Counted from the first letter of the stretch, positions 27,921 to 36,615 are shown. The stretch: 64,000 nucleotides of DNA from Halapricum salinum (GCF_004799665.1 NZ_CP031310.1:1232887-1296886), one strand, 5' to 3'. The notes: generated from the letters alone by a model not told the origin. Made by a program: numbers and translations.

Positions 27921-28014
27921 CCGGCAGTAGCGACGCAGTCGTTTAAGTGCTTCTCGTCGCAATGGCTGATAGTGAGCCTTTTCGGGGACCCAGTTCTGTA
28001 GCCGTGGCTCTGGA

Positions 28015-28650
28015 TCAGGCGTCCAGTAGTTGCTGGTCGGTCCCGGCCAGCCGCGAGTGGGGGAACGCGTAGACGCGCGGCGTCTCCCGGCGGACCGTCT
28101 CACCGAGGTAGCTCGCCTCGACGACGAGGTCCTCGTCCGGGTAGCCGGCGTTGGTCTCGTACTCTGAAACTGTGCAGTCGGCGCTCTCGACGACGTACTC
28201 GTCGGCGCGAACAGTCGTGACGCGGGCGACGGCGAGTCGGTCGCCAGTCTCGCGGTCCAGGACCACGTCACCGGGCTCGAATGTACACGCGCCACAGAGC
28301 GCGGGTTCGCCCGACGCTTCGGGGACGAACATCTCGACGCCACACTGCGCGCAGGTCGCCCGTCGTTTCCCGGGTGGGGGAACGCGGTGGCTGGTCACCT
28401 CGATGGCGACTCTGCGGAGGTGTTTACACCGCTCGCCGCGGATTTCGTGATCCGGGCAGGTACAGCGCCCATGGAGAAGGTCGACGACGTAGGTCGCGCC
28501 GCTCTGGCTGTCGACGGCGTAACGACCGGCACCGAGCGGGCGGACGGCCATCCGTTCGGTCCAGGCGCGGGCCGCCCGCTCGTCCATCGTCCGGGGGTCG
28601 GGTGCGAGTGCGGTCTTTCTACTGGAGGGGGTCGGGAGTGGATCGGGCAT
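28015..28650 (-). CDS. SWIM zinc-finger protein
   Basis: A 211-residue protein with the SWIM pattern CTCPDHEIRGERCKH (Cys-x-Cys-xn-Cys-x-His) near residues 63-77. A second zinc-ribbon-like part, CAQCGVEMF...CGAC, follows at about 100-125. The C-terminal 80 residues are beta-rich (GDVVLDRETGDRLAVARVTTV). SWIM domains bind DNA or proteins. The haloarchaeal stand-alone proteins are uncharacterised. The start at 28650 is not secure; MDERAARAW about 21 residues in is another candidate. Confidence 0.75.
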   Translation of the reverse strand: MPDPLPTPSSRKTALAPDPRTMDERAARAWTERMAVRPLGAGRYAVDSQSGATYVVDLLHGRCTCPDHEIRGERCKHLRRVAIEVTSHRVPPPGKRRATCAQCGVEMFVPEASGEPALCGACTFEPGDVVLDRETGDRLAVARVTTVRADEYVVESADCTVSEYETNAGYPDEDLVVEASYLGETVRRETPRVYAFPHSRLAGTDQQLLDA

Positions 28651-28807
28651 AACACATCTGACGCGGCTGGTTTCACGACTGCGTCCAGTCGAAACGTAGG
28701 TCCTGTAGATAGGTAAATCACTCGGTCAGAGGGGTACAATCGCACGACAGCGCGGCGACCAGCCGGTTCGACACGCTTTTCCGGGGGCGCGTCGGAATCT
28801 CCCGGTA

Positions 28808-29011
28808 ATGGAGCGTTCAGACGTCGTCGAGATCGCGATCGCTGTCGGATCTGTCGGAGTGTTCGTCGGCGCGCTCGCGGTCGTCGGCTCGATGTACGGC
28901 ACCGACAACAGCATCGCTGCCGACGGTGCGCTGCCGCTGGTCGGGGCGCTCGTACTGTTCGTCGTCGTGATGGCGCTCGCCGGCCTCTATCTGGCAGGTC
29001 AGGACTCCTGA
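28808..29011 (+). CDS. small two-helix membrane protein
   Basis: A 67-residue protein with two hydrophobic segments (about 6-29 and 40-62) joined by a short loop (MYGTDNSIAADG). The pattern fits a family of small haloarchaeal membrane proteins without known role. It converges on priL, with only nine bases between the stop codons. No promoter is clear. Confidence 0.6.
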   Translation: MERSDVVEIAIAVGSVGVFVGALAVVGSMYGTDNSIAADGALPLVGALVLFVVVMALAGLYLAGQDS

Positions 29012-29020
29012 GACGTATTC

Positions 29021-30100
29021 CTACCCTTCCTGGGCCTCGCGCCAGTCGGTGACGTCCTCTTCGTCGGCCTCGTCCAAGGCGTCCTCGTAGTAGGCCATCG
29101 GATGGGAGATCCGCTCACAGCGGTCGTCCATATTGACACAGTCGCCGTAGGACTGCATGGTGGCACACGACGGCGTCGAATATTCGGTGGGGCTAGACTC
29201 GCCGCGGATGTGATCGGTCTGATACCGGGTCATCTCCTCGCCGAAGCCGGGATTGATCTCGTAGAGTTCGACGATCTCGTCGGTGCTCATCCCGATCGAC
29301 GTCAGGAAGGCCGTGATCGCAAAGCGCGAGTGGTGTTCGAGGTGTTCGCCCTTCTGGATCTTGTCCAGCAGCGCGCGCATACACGGCGGGAACAGGTCGG
29401 GCACGACGGTATCGATGTCCCGCGTGAGATCGAGTTCCGCCAGCGTCTCCCGTAGCTGGGCGACCTCCTCCTCCAGAGGATCGGCGATCGCATCGGGTAC
29501 GTTCAGGGGGAGCCCCGACTCGACGCGGCGCTCGACGGCCCGCCGGCAGAGCACCAGTAGTTCGTCGTGGTCGACCGGGACTTCGCCACCTGTGAGCGTG
29601 CGATTGACCAGTCGCCACTCGTCACCCCACTGTCCCGCGGCGAGTTCGAGATACGCCCCCACCTCGACCCGGTACTCCTCTGCCTCTTCGAGCGGGCCGT
29701 CTTCGGCGCGAACGTGACCCAGCAGGTCGAACTCGGCAAGCAGATCACGCAGACCCAACGAGTCACCGCTGGTCGATTTTAATTCTGTGGTCGAGGCTAA
29801 CTCCTCGGTAAATCGATCGTGAGCACTCGCGGCCTCCGCACGGGCGTACGACCGCGTCAACACCGCTTCGTCGACGATCGAGACGAGCACGCGAGCGACC
29901 GGATACGAGAGGAGTTCCACGCGGGACTGCCGGGCTGGCTCCCCGACCGTCCCGTCTTCGAGGGCGGCCTCGACGCGGGCGAGGCCCCGCTCGACGGCCG
30001 GATCGCCGCGCTGGACGACCGCCGCCAGATCGATCTCGGCGGCGTCGACGGCATCTCGGGCCGCCTGCATGAACGGGTAGCGCGCGTGCAGCGGCTTCAT
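29021..30100 (-). CDS. priL: DNA primase large subunit PriL
   Basis: A 359-residue subunit that partners the catalytic PriS in making RNA/DNA primers. The C-terminal Fe-S domain is visible: LFPPCMRALL, then PSCATMQSYGDCVN and DRCERISHPMAYY, giving four cysteines for a [4Fe-4S] cluster. The helical region HHSRFAITAFLTSIGMSTDEIVELY is typical. The N-terminal half is helical and acidic. priS is not in the window. The ATG at 30100 (MKPLHARYPFMQAAR) agrees with haloarchaeal homologues. Confidence 0.95.
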   Translation of the reverse strand: MKPLHARYPFMQAARDAVDAAEIDLAAVVQRGDPAVERGLARVEAALEDGTVGEPARQSRVELLSYPVARVLVSIVDEAVLTRSYARAEAASAHDRFTEELASTTELKSTSGDSLGLRDLLAEFDLLGHVRAEDGPLEEAEEYRVEVGAYLELAAGQWGDEWRLVNRTLTGGEVPVDHDELLVLCRRAVERRVESGLPLNVPDAIADPLEEEVAQLRETLAELDLTRDIDTVVPDLFPPCMRALLDKIQKGEHLEHHSRFAITAFLTSIGMSTDEIVELYEINPGFGEEMTRYQTDHIRGESSPTEYSTPSCATMQSYGDCVNMDDRCERISHPMAYYEDALDEADEEDVTDWREAQEG

Positions 30101-30184
30101 CGGTGCTCGGTTGCGTGCGCGCTCGAATAAACCCGACGGTCGCGACAGTACGACAGTCCCACCAGCCGATCCAAACGGAGGCGA

Positions 30185-30796
30185 CTACTCGTTGAACTTC
30201 GACTCGATCTCTTTGATAACCTGGGTCTGTTCGCCGCCGTCGCCGCGCATCGCCTGCTTGTACTGGCGGTACTGATCCCGCGAGACCTTGACTGTCTTCG
30301 TCTCGCCCTGGCGTTGCAGTTCCATCCGAACCGTTCCCTGCGGATTGTTCCGCACGCGGTAACTGGCGACCGTCGAAAAGACCGATCCGAACGCCAGCAC
30401 GGCACCAGCGAAATAGGTCATCGACGTCTCGAAGGCCATCGACGGCTCGGCGGGCGGCCACATCCAGGGGTAGGCATGCTGAAAGAGCGCGACGCCCGCC
30501 AGACAGCACAGTGCGCCGAGGACGACCCCGACGCCCTGTCGGCGACTCGACGGCAGGACGGCGACCACGCCGAGCAACATCGCGGGCACGCCCAGTCCGG
30601 CGAGGATCCCGGCCGGTTCGCGGGCCTCGTAGGTTCCGGTGAGTCCGAGGGCGTCGCCGAACGACGTCGCGACGATCGCGATGGCCAGCACGATGGCGAC
30701 GACGCCGGCGACGAACGCCCCCGCGCCGATCGCGATCCAGCGCGGGTCCCGGCCGTTCCAGCGGTCGTCGCCGTAGGCCTCCCCGAGACTCGTCAT
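30185..30796 (-). CDS. haloarchaeal four-helix membrane protein
   Basis: A 203-residue protein from the ATG at 30796 (MTSLGEAYGDDRWNG). Four hydrophobic segments lie at about 24-48, 62-82, 87-106 and 122-142. A charged cytoplasmic tail follows with a short helix (VKVSRDQYRQYKQAMRGDG). I recall similar proteins of unknown function encoded next to priL in other haloarchaea, so the pairing may be old. It is 84 bases upstream of priL on the same strand and could share its transcript. Confidence 0.7.
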   Translation of the reverse strand: MTSLGEAYGDDRWNGRDPRWIAIGAGAFVAGVVAIVLAIAIVATSFGDALGLTGTYEAREPAGILAGLGVPAMLLGVVAVLPSSRRQGVGVVLGALCCLAGVALFQHAYPWMWPPAEPSMAFETSMTYFAGAVLAFGSVFSTVASYRVRNNPQGTVRMELQRQGETKTVKVSRDQYRQYKQAMRGDGGEQTQVIKEIESKFNE

Positions 30797-31118
30797 GCCC
30801 GGAAGCACGGGCGCTTCCTACAAAATCACCCGTCAGACGAGCGCATGACAGCCACTTTTTCCTCTTCGGGTGTCCTCGCGAGCGCATAAAAGCGCTCGCT
30901 GCGGGCACCCTCATCGCAAAAACTTGGGGAAAAAGGCCGGAATCGCCTTGCGAGGGCGATTCCGGGGAAACGGCGACTGCGTCGCCGTATGCTCGTCACG
31001 ACCGCACAGCACCGCCTCCACAACCGCATCGCTTCCGCAACCGCACTGCAACCGCACAACAGGCCTGCCCTTCCCCGGGTCAGGCGATGAAACGCCTTCC
31101 CGGCCACCGCCGCCGCAG
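30797..31118. repeat. intergenic hairpin cluster with T-tract motif
   Basis: No gene is present. Three perfect stems follow one another: an 8-bp stem 30878-30885/30892-30899, an 11-bp stem 30937-30947/30955-30965 and an 8-bp stem 30970-30977/30981-30988. Between the first two, at 30916-30935, lies GCAAAAACTTGGGGAAAAAG, the reverse complement of the T-tract motif in the 132-bp repeats (one base differs). From 31000 to 31060 a loose array of ACCGCA-type words occurs. On the minus strand this follows the CBS-MaoC gene, so it could terminate that transcript. Confidence 0.6.
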
Positions 31119-32003
31119 TCAGCTTTCCTCGGGCAACGGATCGGCCAGCACCGTCGCCTGCCCCTCGACGACGGTCTCGCCGGCGTCGGTCTCCACGCTG
31201 GTTTCGAGTCGATAGCGACTCCGACCCAGATCCTCGACCACGGTACAGTGAGCGGTCACGCACTCGCCCAGTGAGACGGGGCCACGAAAAGTCACCTGCT
31301 GGGAGAGATAGATGATCAATCCGGGAAGACGGGCCAGCGCAGCGCTGATGAGCCCGCTCACGAGCGTCCCGTGGGCGATCCGCTCGCCGAAGCGGGTCTT
31401 CGCGGCGAAGTCGGCTTCGAGGTGGACGCGGTTGGTGTCACCGCTGGCGTCCGCGAAGGCCTGGACGTCCTCGTCGGTGATCGTCTTCGCGAAGGTGGCT
31501 CGATCACCGACCCCCAGCCCGTCCTCGGTCCCGTAACTCTGGAAGTACCAGTCCTCGCATTCGTAGGCGGTGTCCGGCCGGTAGCGGTGGCGCTGGGGTT
31601 CGACCGACGCTGTGGGCTCCATCGCGCCCGTCGAGACGTAATCCGCGAGGTCCGTCGTCGTGACGATCCCGACGAGTTCCCCGTCCTCGACGACCGGCAG
31701 CTTCGATACGTCGTGTTCGGACAGCGTCTCGGCGGCGACGGTGACGGTCGCGTCCGGTCCGATCGTCACCGGGTTCTCGCTCATCATCTCCCCGACGGAG
31801 AGGGTATCGCCGTCGCTGCCGGCCGCGAACAGCGCGACGACGTCGGTTCGCGTCACGATCCCAACCGGCCGCCCGTCTTCGACGACGACCAGCGATCCGA
31901 TATCGCGGTCGCGAAGCCGTGTCGCCGCCTCGCGCGCGCTCACAGCGGCCGTGACCGTCTCGACGGGCCCGGACATGACCTCCCGGACGAGTGGGACGAA
32001 CAT
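31119..32003 (-). CDS. CBS-domain pair fused to a MaoC-type (R)-hydratase domain
   Basis: A 294-residue protein. Residues 7-60 and 70-123 are two CBS repeats (VREVMSGPVETV..., GEMMSENPVTIG...), each with the typical IVTRTD/IVTTTD end. After a linker with YECEDWYFQSYG, residues 165-290 form a hot-dog hydratase: FADASGDTNRVH holds the catalytic Asp189 and His194, spaced as in PhaJ-type enoyl-CoA hydratases. The MaoC fold hydrates trans-2-enoyl-CoA to (R)-3-hydroxyacyl-CoA; CBS pairs bind adenine nucleotides and could tune it (inference). The start at 32003 places the first CBS at the N-terminus. The divergent molybdopterin oxidoreductase gene starts 58 bases away. Confidence 0.85.
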   Translation of the reverse strand: MFVPLVREVMSGPVETVTAAVSAREAATRLRDRDIGSLVVVEDGRPVGIVTRTDVVALFAAGSDGDTLSVGEMMSENPVTIGPDATVTVAAETLSEHDVSKLPVVEDGELVGIVTTTDLADYVSTGAMEPTASVEPQRHRYRPDTAYECEDWYFQSYGTEDGLGVGDRATFAKTITDEDVQAFADASGDTNRVHLEADFAAKTRFGERIAHGTLVSGLISAALARLPGLIIYLSQQVTFRGPVSLGECVTAHCTVVEDLGRSRYRLETSVETDAGETVVEGQATVLADPLPEES

Positions 32004-32061
32004 ACCGGGAAGTTCGGCGGCCTCGAAAAAGAACGTGTCCTCGACCCTGCCAGTCAAGCAC

Positions 32062-33135
32062 ATGGAGTCCCAAACGGGAGCGATGGGACGACTCGACGCC
32101 GTGACGCCGCCCGCGCGGGTGGTCGACCTGGGCATCCTCGTGTCCATTCTCGTCCTCCTGGCGACGGGCGTCGCGAGCATGTTCGCCGCGACGCCGAGCA
32201 CCGCCTGGGTGTACGTCACCCACGGCGTCGTCGGCGTCACGCTCGTCGGCCTCGTCGCGCTGAAGCTCTGGCGCGTCCGCCGCCGCGTCCGCGCGAGACC
32301 GACCGGCGTCTGGACGTCGATCGCACTGGCTGTCCTCGCACTCGCCGCACTCGCGACTGGGATCGCGTGGGTGTTCGGGCTCGAACTCGATCTGGGATTC
32401 TGGGGGCTGCTCAACGTCCACATCGCGCTGGGGCTGCTCGTGGTGCCGGTTCTCCTCGTCCACCTCCGACGACGTTTCGCGCTCCCCGACCGGGAGACGG
32501 TGACCGACCGCCGGACGGCTCTGCAGATGAGTGGGCTGCTCGTCGGCGGTGCGGTCGTCTGGCGCGCCCAGCAGTCGCTCAATCGCGTGCTCGACACCGC
32601 GGGTGCACGCCGGCGATTCACGGGGTCGCGCCCGGTCGAGGGCGAGTCGGGCAACGACTTTCCGGTGACGATGTGGGTCGCCGACGATCCCGATCGGGTC
32701 GACCTCGACACCTGGTCGCTCCGTGTGCGAGGGCGAGTCGACGAACCGTTCTCGCTCGACGCCGAGGACCTCGCTCCCGAGAGCGAGACGCGCGCACTGC
32801 TCGATTGCACCAGCGGCTGGTACGCCGAGCGCGACTGGCAGGGCCTCTCTGTCGGCGATCTGCTCGAGGCGGCCGACGTCCGGGGCGACGCCGGCTGGGT
32901 CCAGTTCCGCTCGGTGACGGGCTACAAGTGGAGCCTCCCGATCGAGGAAGCACGCGAGGCGCTGCTGGCGACCCACGTCGACGGCGAGCGCCTCACCCAC
33001 GGCCACGGCTTTCCCCTCCGACTCGTCGCGCCCGACCGGCGGGGCTACCAGTGGGTCAAGTGGGTCGAGGAAGTGCGAGTGAGTCGGAGCCGCGATCTGA
33101 GTGAGTCGGTCGCGATCTTCGTCAGCGGACTGTAG
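32062..33135 (+). CDS. membrane molybdopterin-dependent oxidoreductase (cytochrome-b561-like N-terminus)
   Basis: A 357-residue protein. The first 150 residues hold four hydrophobic segments, with His in YVTHGVVG and NVHIALG that could hold heme as in b561-type domains (inference). After RRTALQMSGLLVGG the C-terminal domain is an oxidoreductase molybdopterin-binding fold of the sulfite oxidase superfamily, with the likely Mo-ligand Cys249 in LLDCTSGWYAERDW and the usual end VKWVEEVRV. Electrons might pass through the membrane part. The substrate is unknown. The ATG at 32062 is used; Met at 32083 is an alternative. Confidence 0.82.
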   Translation: MESQTGAMGRLDAVTPPARVVDLGILVSILVLLATGVASMFAATPSTAWVYVTHGVVGVTLVGLVALKLWRVRRRVRARPTGVWTSIALAVLALAALATGIAWVFGLELDLGFWGLLNVHIALGLLVVPVLLVHLRRRFALPDRETVTDRRTALQMSGLLVGGAVVWRAQQSLNRVLDTAGARRRFTGSRPVEGESGNDFPVTMWVADDPDRVDLDTWSLRVRGRVDEPFSLDAEDLAPESETRALLDCTSGWYAERDWQGLSVGDLLEAADVRGDAGWVQFRSVTGYKWSLPIEEAREALLATHVDGERLTHGHGFPLRLVAPDRRGYQWVKWVEEVRVSRSRDLSESVAIFVSGL

Positions 33136-33177
33136 TGCAAGGGCAAGGTCTATTGATCGAATCCTCGAAGCACGGGT

Positions 33178-34146
33178 ATGAACGACTCGCGCGTACTCGT
33201 CGCCGGTGAGGCACTGATCGACCTGTTTCCTACGAGTGAGGGCCCGATCGCAGAGGCCGAGACGCTGAAACGGGAAGCTGGCGGCGCACCGGCCAACGTC
33301 GCCGTCGCACTGTCGCGGCTGGGCCATCCCCCATTTCTGTGGACCCGACTCGGCGACGATCCCTTCGGCGAGCACCTCGCGTCGGTCCTGACCGCAGAAG
33401 ACGTCCGCGAAGATTTTCTGGAGCGGGACGACGACCGAAAGACGGCCCACACCCTCGTGGGAGAAGACGAAACTGGCGACCAGTCGTTTACCTTCTTCGC
33501 CGACGAGACGGCCACCTTCGCGATGGAGCCCGACACCGTCGACGACGAGACACTGGCCGAAGTCGAATGGGTCCACGCCGGCGGCGTCTCACTCTTCACC
33601 GAACCCGCACGAACGGCGACGCTGGACCTGCTCGAACGAGCGAACGAGCACGGCTGTACGGTCTCGTTCGACCCGAACACGCGACCGGATCTCTGGCCAG
33701 ACGAGACGGTGCTGGTCGAGACGCTCGAACGGGCGCTCGGCATCGCTGACGTGGTCAAGACCGACCAGGAGGACCTGTCGGTGCTGGTCGAGGCGGCCGA
33801 CGAAGACGCGGTCGCGGAGGCCGTCCTCGACATGGGGCCACACACCGTCTTGCTCACGCGCGGCGGCGAGGGCGCGATGGCGCGTGCGACAGCGGACGCG
33901 CCGTGGGGTCCGGCCGAAGCCGAGTTCAAAGGCTACGACGTCGACGTCGTCGAGACGACGGGCGCAGGCGACGCCTTCGTCGCGGGGACGATCACCGCGC
34001 TGGGCCTCCAACAGGTCGGGCTGGCAGAGGCGCTCCGGTACGCCAGTGCCGTGGGCGGCCTCGCGACGACGGCGACCGGCGCGATGGCAGGGTTGCCGAC
34101 GGCAGCGGACGTCGAGGCGCTCGTGGCAGGCGACCACGGGGAGTAA
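33178..34146 (+). CDS. PfkB-family sugar kinase (fructokinase or KDG kinase type)
   Basis: A 322-residue ribokinase-fold enzyme. The start MNDSRVLVAGEALIDLFP, the family motif GGAPANVAVALSRLG, and the C-terminal ETTGAGDAFVAG with the catalytic Asp are all present. DPNTRPDLW is typical of fructokinases and 2-keto-3-deoxygluconate kinases. With the KDPG aldolase at 43948-44583 it could serve the semiphosphorylative Entner-Doudoroff pathway, but the two genes are 10 kb apart and fructose is an equally good guess. It begins 42 bases after the oxidoreductase gene. Confidence 0.88.
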   Translation: MNDSRVLVAGEALIDLFPTSEGPIAEAETLKREAGGAPANVAVALSRLGHPPFLWTRLGDDPFGEHLASVLTAEDVREDFLERDDDRKTAHTLVGEDETGDQSFTFFADETATFAMEPDTVDDETLAEVEWVHAGGVSLFTEPARTATLDLLERANEHGCTVSFDPNTRPDLWPDETVLVETLERALGIADVVKTDQEDLSVLVEAADEDAVAEAVLDMGPHTVLLTRGGEGAMARATADAPWGPAEAEFKGYDVDVVETTGAGDAFVAGTITALGLQQVGLAEALRYASAVGGLATTATGAMAGLPTAADVEALVAGDHGE

Positions 34147-34198
34147 TTTCAGTACCGAAAGGTAACGGTTATAGGCCGGCGCTTCCGACGACACGAAC

Positions 34199-35278
34199 AT
34201 GCAACGACGCGCTGCGGCGGCCTATTTCGTCCTCTTCATGGTCATCAGCGCGGGTGCGTACGCCTATCTCGGGATGGCAGAGCAGCCCCAGATCGACGTA
34301 CCCGGCGAGACCTACGCGGTCGACGACGAACTCACCGTCGGTGACCAGACCTACACGGTCGACTCGATCAGCAACGGCTCCGGCAGTCTGACGTGGGGTA
34401 CCTCCGACGCGAGATACACGGCGACGCTCGCGAACAACTCGACGGTCTCCTGGCAGGCCGTCTCCTGGGAGGATCAGCGAATCGATTCGACGACGCTCGA
34501 AAACGGCACGACTGTCGAATTCGACGGGAGCGACCACCAGGTGCTGACGAACGTCAGTGCCGATCCGCCGACGATGCGACTGGTGAACACGACCAACCGC
34601 TCGATGGTCTCGACCGTCGAACGCGGCGGGACGGTCACGTTGGCAGTCGACGGACAACCCTATCTCGACGCCACGCTCACCGACGTCACCGCCCAGGACG
34701 CGACTCTGCGATGGGGCAGTGACTATCTCGTGACGATTCCCAACGAGACCGGCGTCGATCCAACCACGGCGTCGCTGATCCAGCAGCAGAACGTCACGCG
34801 GATTCTCGGGATGGACACCGACGTCCGAGGCACGCTCGGGACGAACCCCGACGGTTCGCAGTTCGTCGAGTTCGAAAACGGCACGCAGGTCCTGCTCAGC
34901 GAGTACCTGCCCGATCCCGAAGTCGAGACGCTCGAAGAAGGCGGGACGCTCCAGTATCAGGGCAACGAGACGACGATCGGCAACATCACGACCGCCGAAG
35001 TACCCCTCGAGTGGCGGGGACCGAAAACGTTTACCAGAAGCCTCTCGGAAGGTAGCTCGGTCGAGCTGAACAACGAGACGTACTTCGTGCACTTCCCGAG
35101 CGACTCGACGGTGAAGATCCTCGAAAACACCACCGAGAACTACGAGGCCTACCAGTCCGATCAGAACAAGATCGACAAGTACAACGAGCGCAAGGCCGGC
35201 CTCTGGGCGGTCGTCATCATCAGTCTGCTCGCGGGCCTGATCCTGCTCGCGACGGCGTATCTGCCAGTCAGAGACTGA
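34199..35278 (+). CDS. exported protein with N- and C-terminal membrane anchors
   Basis: A 359-residue protein with a hydrophobic segment at residues 7-25 and another at about 334-353, next to a basic stretch KIDKYNERKAG. The 300 residues between are beta-rich, acidic and carry many Asn-X-Ser/Thr sequons (NNST, NTTN, NETT), as in glycosylated haloarchaeal surface proteins. The repeated pattern of short strands suggests two similar halves. I do not recognise the family. It follows the sugar kinase on the same strand by 52 bases. Confidence 0.65.
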   Translation: MQRRAAAAYFVLFMVISAGAYAYLGMAEQPQIDVPGETYAVDDELTVGDQTYTVDSISNGSGSLTWGTSDARYTATLANNSTVSWQAVSWEDQRIDSTTLENGTTVEFDGSDHQVLTNVSADPPTMRLVNTTNRSMVSTVERGGTVTLAVDGQPYLDATLTDVTAQDATLRWGSDYLVTIPNETGVDPTTASLIQQQNVTRILGMDTDVRGTLGTNPDGSQFVEFENGTQVLLSEYLPDPEVETLEEGGTLQYQGNETTIGNITTAEVPLEWRGPKTFTRSLSEGSSVELNNETYFVHFPSDSTVKILENTTENYEAYQSDQNKIDKYNERKAGLWAVVIISLLAGLILLATAYLPVRD

Positions 35279-35300
35279 ATTGCTCCGCGGAACGCGCTTT

Positions 35301-35513
35301 TTATTCTGTTTGTCGACTCAGCCAGATCAGTCCGGCACCGACACCCATCGTCGCCAAGACCCCGAGTATCTGGACGGCCGACGCCGCCAGGTCGCCGTTG
35401 GTCGCCCACGGCATCCCGACGAGGGTCCCGAGTCCCATCAGGACGAGTAGCCCGCCAACGGCCGTCCCGAGCGGTTCGAGTGTGTCCGCGAATCGTGATT
35501 CGGTGTTGCTCAT
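35301..35513 (-). CDS. small two-helix membrane protein
   Basis: A 70-residue protein with two hydrophobic segments (about 16-36 and 45-65), an acidic N-terminus (MSNTESRFADTLEP) and a short Arg-bearing tail. No family known to me. It converges with the exported protein gene at 35278. Confidence 0.55.
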   Translation of the reverse strand: MSNTESRFADTLEPLGTAVGGLLVLMGLGTLVGMPWATNGDLAASAVQILGVLATMGVGAGLIWLSRQTE

Positions 35514-35605
35514 ACCTGCGTTCTCGACACACGAACCCCTAAAGGAACCGGTTTGTCACCCATGAGAATCTTCTAGGAAGACCACTACGGGCCGGTCGGG
35601 AGTGA

Positions 35606-35626
35606 GCGCTCACGATTTGTGAGCGC
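35606..35626 (-). terminator. hairpin downstream of tRNA-Lys
   Basis: Perfect 8-bp stem GCGCTCAC/GTGAGCGC around the 5-base loop GATTT, 11 bases past the tRNA 3' end on the minus strand. It may help end or process the tRNA transcript; no long T run follows. Confidence 0.35.
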
Positions 35627-35636
35627 CAGAGTGAGC

Positions 35637-35709
<73 letters not shown>

Positions 35710-35743
35710 TCACCTACGAGTCGGACGGTCACCGCTTAAGACC

Positions 35744-36421
35744 TTACGATCGGTCGTCGACCGACTGCAAGGCCTCGGCGACGATCTCCCCGGGGGCCGT
35801 GTCCTCGGTCGACGACTGCCGTCGTAACTCTAGATACGTGGTCGGCGGCAAATCGAGCGTGAGTCGACCCAGCGTCTCGCCGGTGAGATCCCTGAGCGCG
35901 CGCTCGACGCTGTCGCCCTCGTTGACGCGGCTGGCGACCGATCGTACCTGCCGGACGGTCAACTCGTGATCGAGCGCCGCCCAGGCGAGCAAGAATCGTG
36001 ACTCGCCAGCGACGCGAGCGATGTGTTTGGCCGCCGTGGGAGCGATCTCACCGCGGGCGACGTGCCGGCGAATCGACCGCGGCAGGTCGTGCACCCGCGA
36101 CCACTTGCGGATGAACGCGACTGTGGCCTCGCCGCCGGCGCGCTCGGCGGCCGCCTTGTACGATCCCTCGCCGCGAACCAGCGCCGCACAGGCGGCCGCC
36201 CCGCGGAGCATGTAGACGTTGTCTGCGTCACCGGCGGTGTTCTCGGCGAACGCCCGCACCGTGTCAGCGGCCTCGGCGACGCTGTCGGGATCGTCGGGGT
36301 CGAATCGGACGGCCTCGTCGGGTTGCTGGCCGGTGATGCGCGGATCACCGCGGATCACGGGCTGTCCGACTGGTGACTCGCGGTCGGCCGGCGGCAGATC
36401 GTCTGGCCCCTCAGCAGGCAT
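35744..36421 (-). CDS. haloarchaeal protein with ParB-like helical region
   Basis: A 225-residue protein, acidic and mostly helical after a Pro/Asp-rich N-terminus. The centre (LPRSIRRHVARGEIAPTAAKHIARVAGES) resembles the helix-turn-helix region of ParB/KorB-type proteins, where RRAL..G.IS..HA is usual. That is a weak likeness seen by eye. The C-terminus carries strand-like TLDLPPTTYLELRRQSS, which can be a small oligomerisation domain. I remember similar haloarchaeal proteins (a DUF of about this size) but no function. It ends 34 bases from the tRNA-Lys 5' end. Confidence 0.65.
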   Translation of the reverse strand: MPAEGPDDLPPADRESPVGQPVIRGDPRITGQQPDEAVRFDPDDPDSVAEAADTVRAFAENTAGDADNVYMLRGAAACAALVRGEGSYKAAAERAGGEATVAFIRKWSRVHDLPRSIRRHVARGEIAPTAAKHIARVAGESRFLLAWAALDHELTVRQVRSVASRVNEGDSVERALRDLTGETLGRLTLDLPPTTYLELRRQSSTEDTAPGEIVAEALQSVDDRS

Positions 36422-36471
36422 TACTCGTGGTATGGCGTTGGCTGACCAAAAGTACCTCGCCGTGTACTCGA

Positions 36472-36615
36472 TCAGTCGTCCGCGGCTTCACGGTTCTCCG
36501 AGAGGTGCTCCCAGATCTCCGTGCAGCCGCATCCGTCCTCGACGTCTTCGAGGTGTTCGTCTACTTGTTCGTCCCGGGTCTGGGCCTCGTCGTGGACCTG
36601 TGTGTTCTCGCTCAT
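36472..36615 (-). CDS. 47-residue acidic protein with CxC motif
   Basis: The ATG at 36615 (MSENTQVHDEAQ) is supported by a strong ribosome binding site, GGAGG, six bases before the start. That is unusual among haloarchaeal genes and speaks for a real small gene with a leader. The product ends DGCGCTEIWEHLSENREAADD; the CGC could take part in metal binding, perhaps in a dimer. Such short acidic proteins are common in haloarchaea and mostly unstudied. Confidence 0.6.
   Translation of the reverse strand: MSENTQVHDEAQTRDEQVDEHLEDVEDGCGCTEIWEHLSENREAADD

Noticed and set aside
27363-28343. 326-residue minus-strand frame opposite hjc
   Set aside because: It lies antisense to hjc, which has a full nuclease signature, and has the composition of a shadow frame.
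32004-32810. N-terminal extension of the CBS-MaoC protein to 563 residues
   Set aside because: The extra part is antisense to the molybdopterin oxidoreductase gene and is Ser/Arg/Thr-rich, as typical shadows are.
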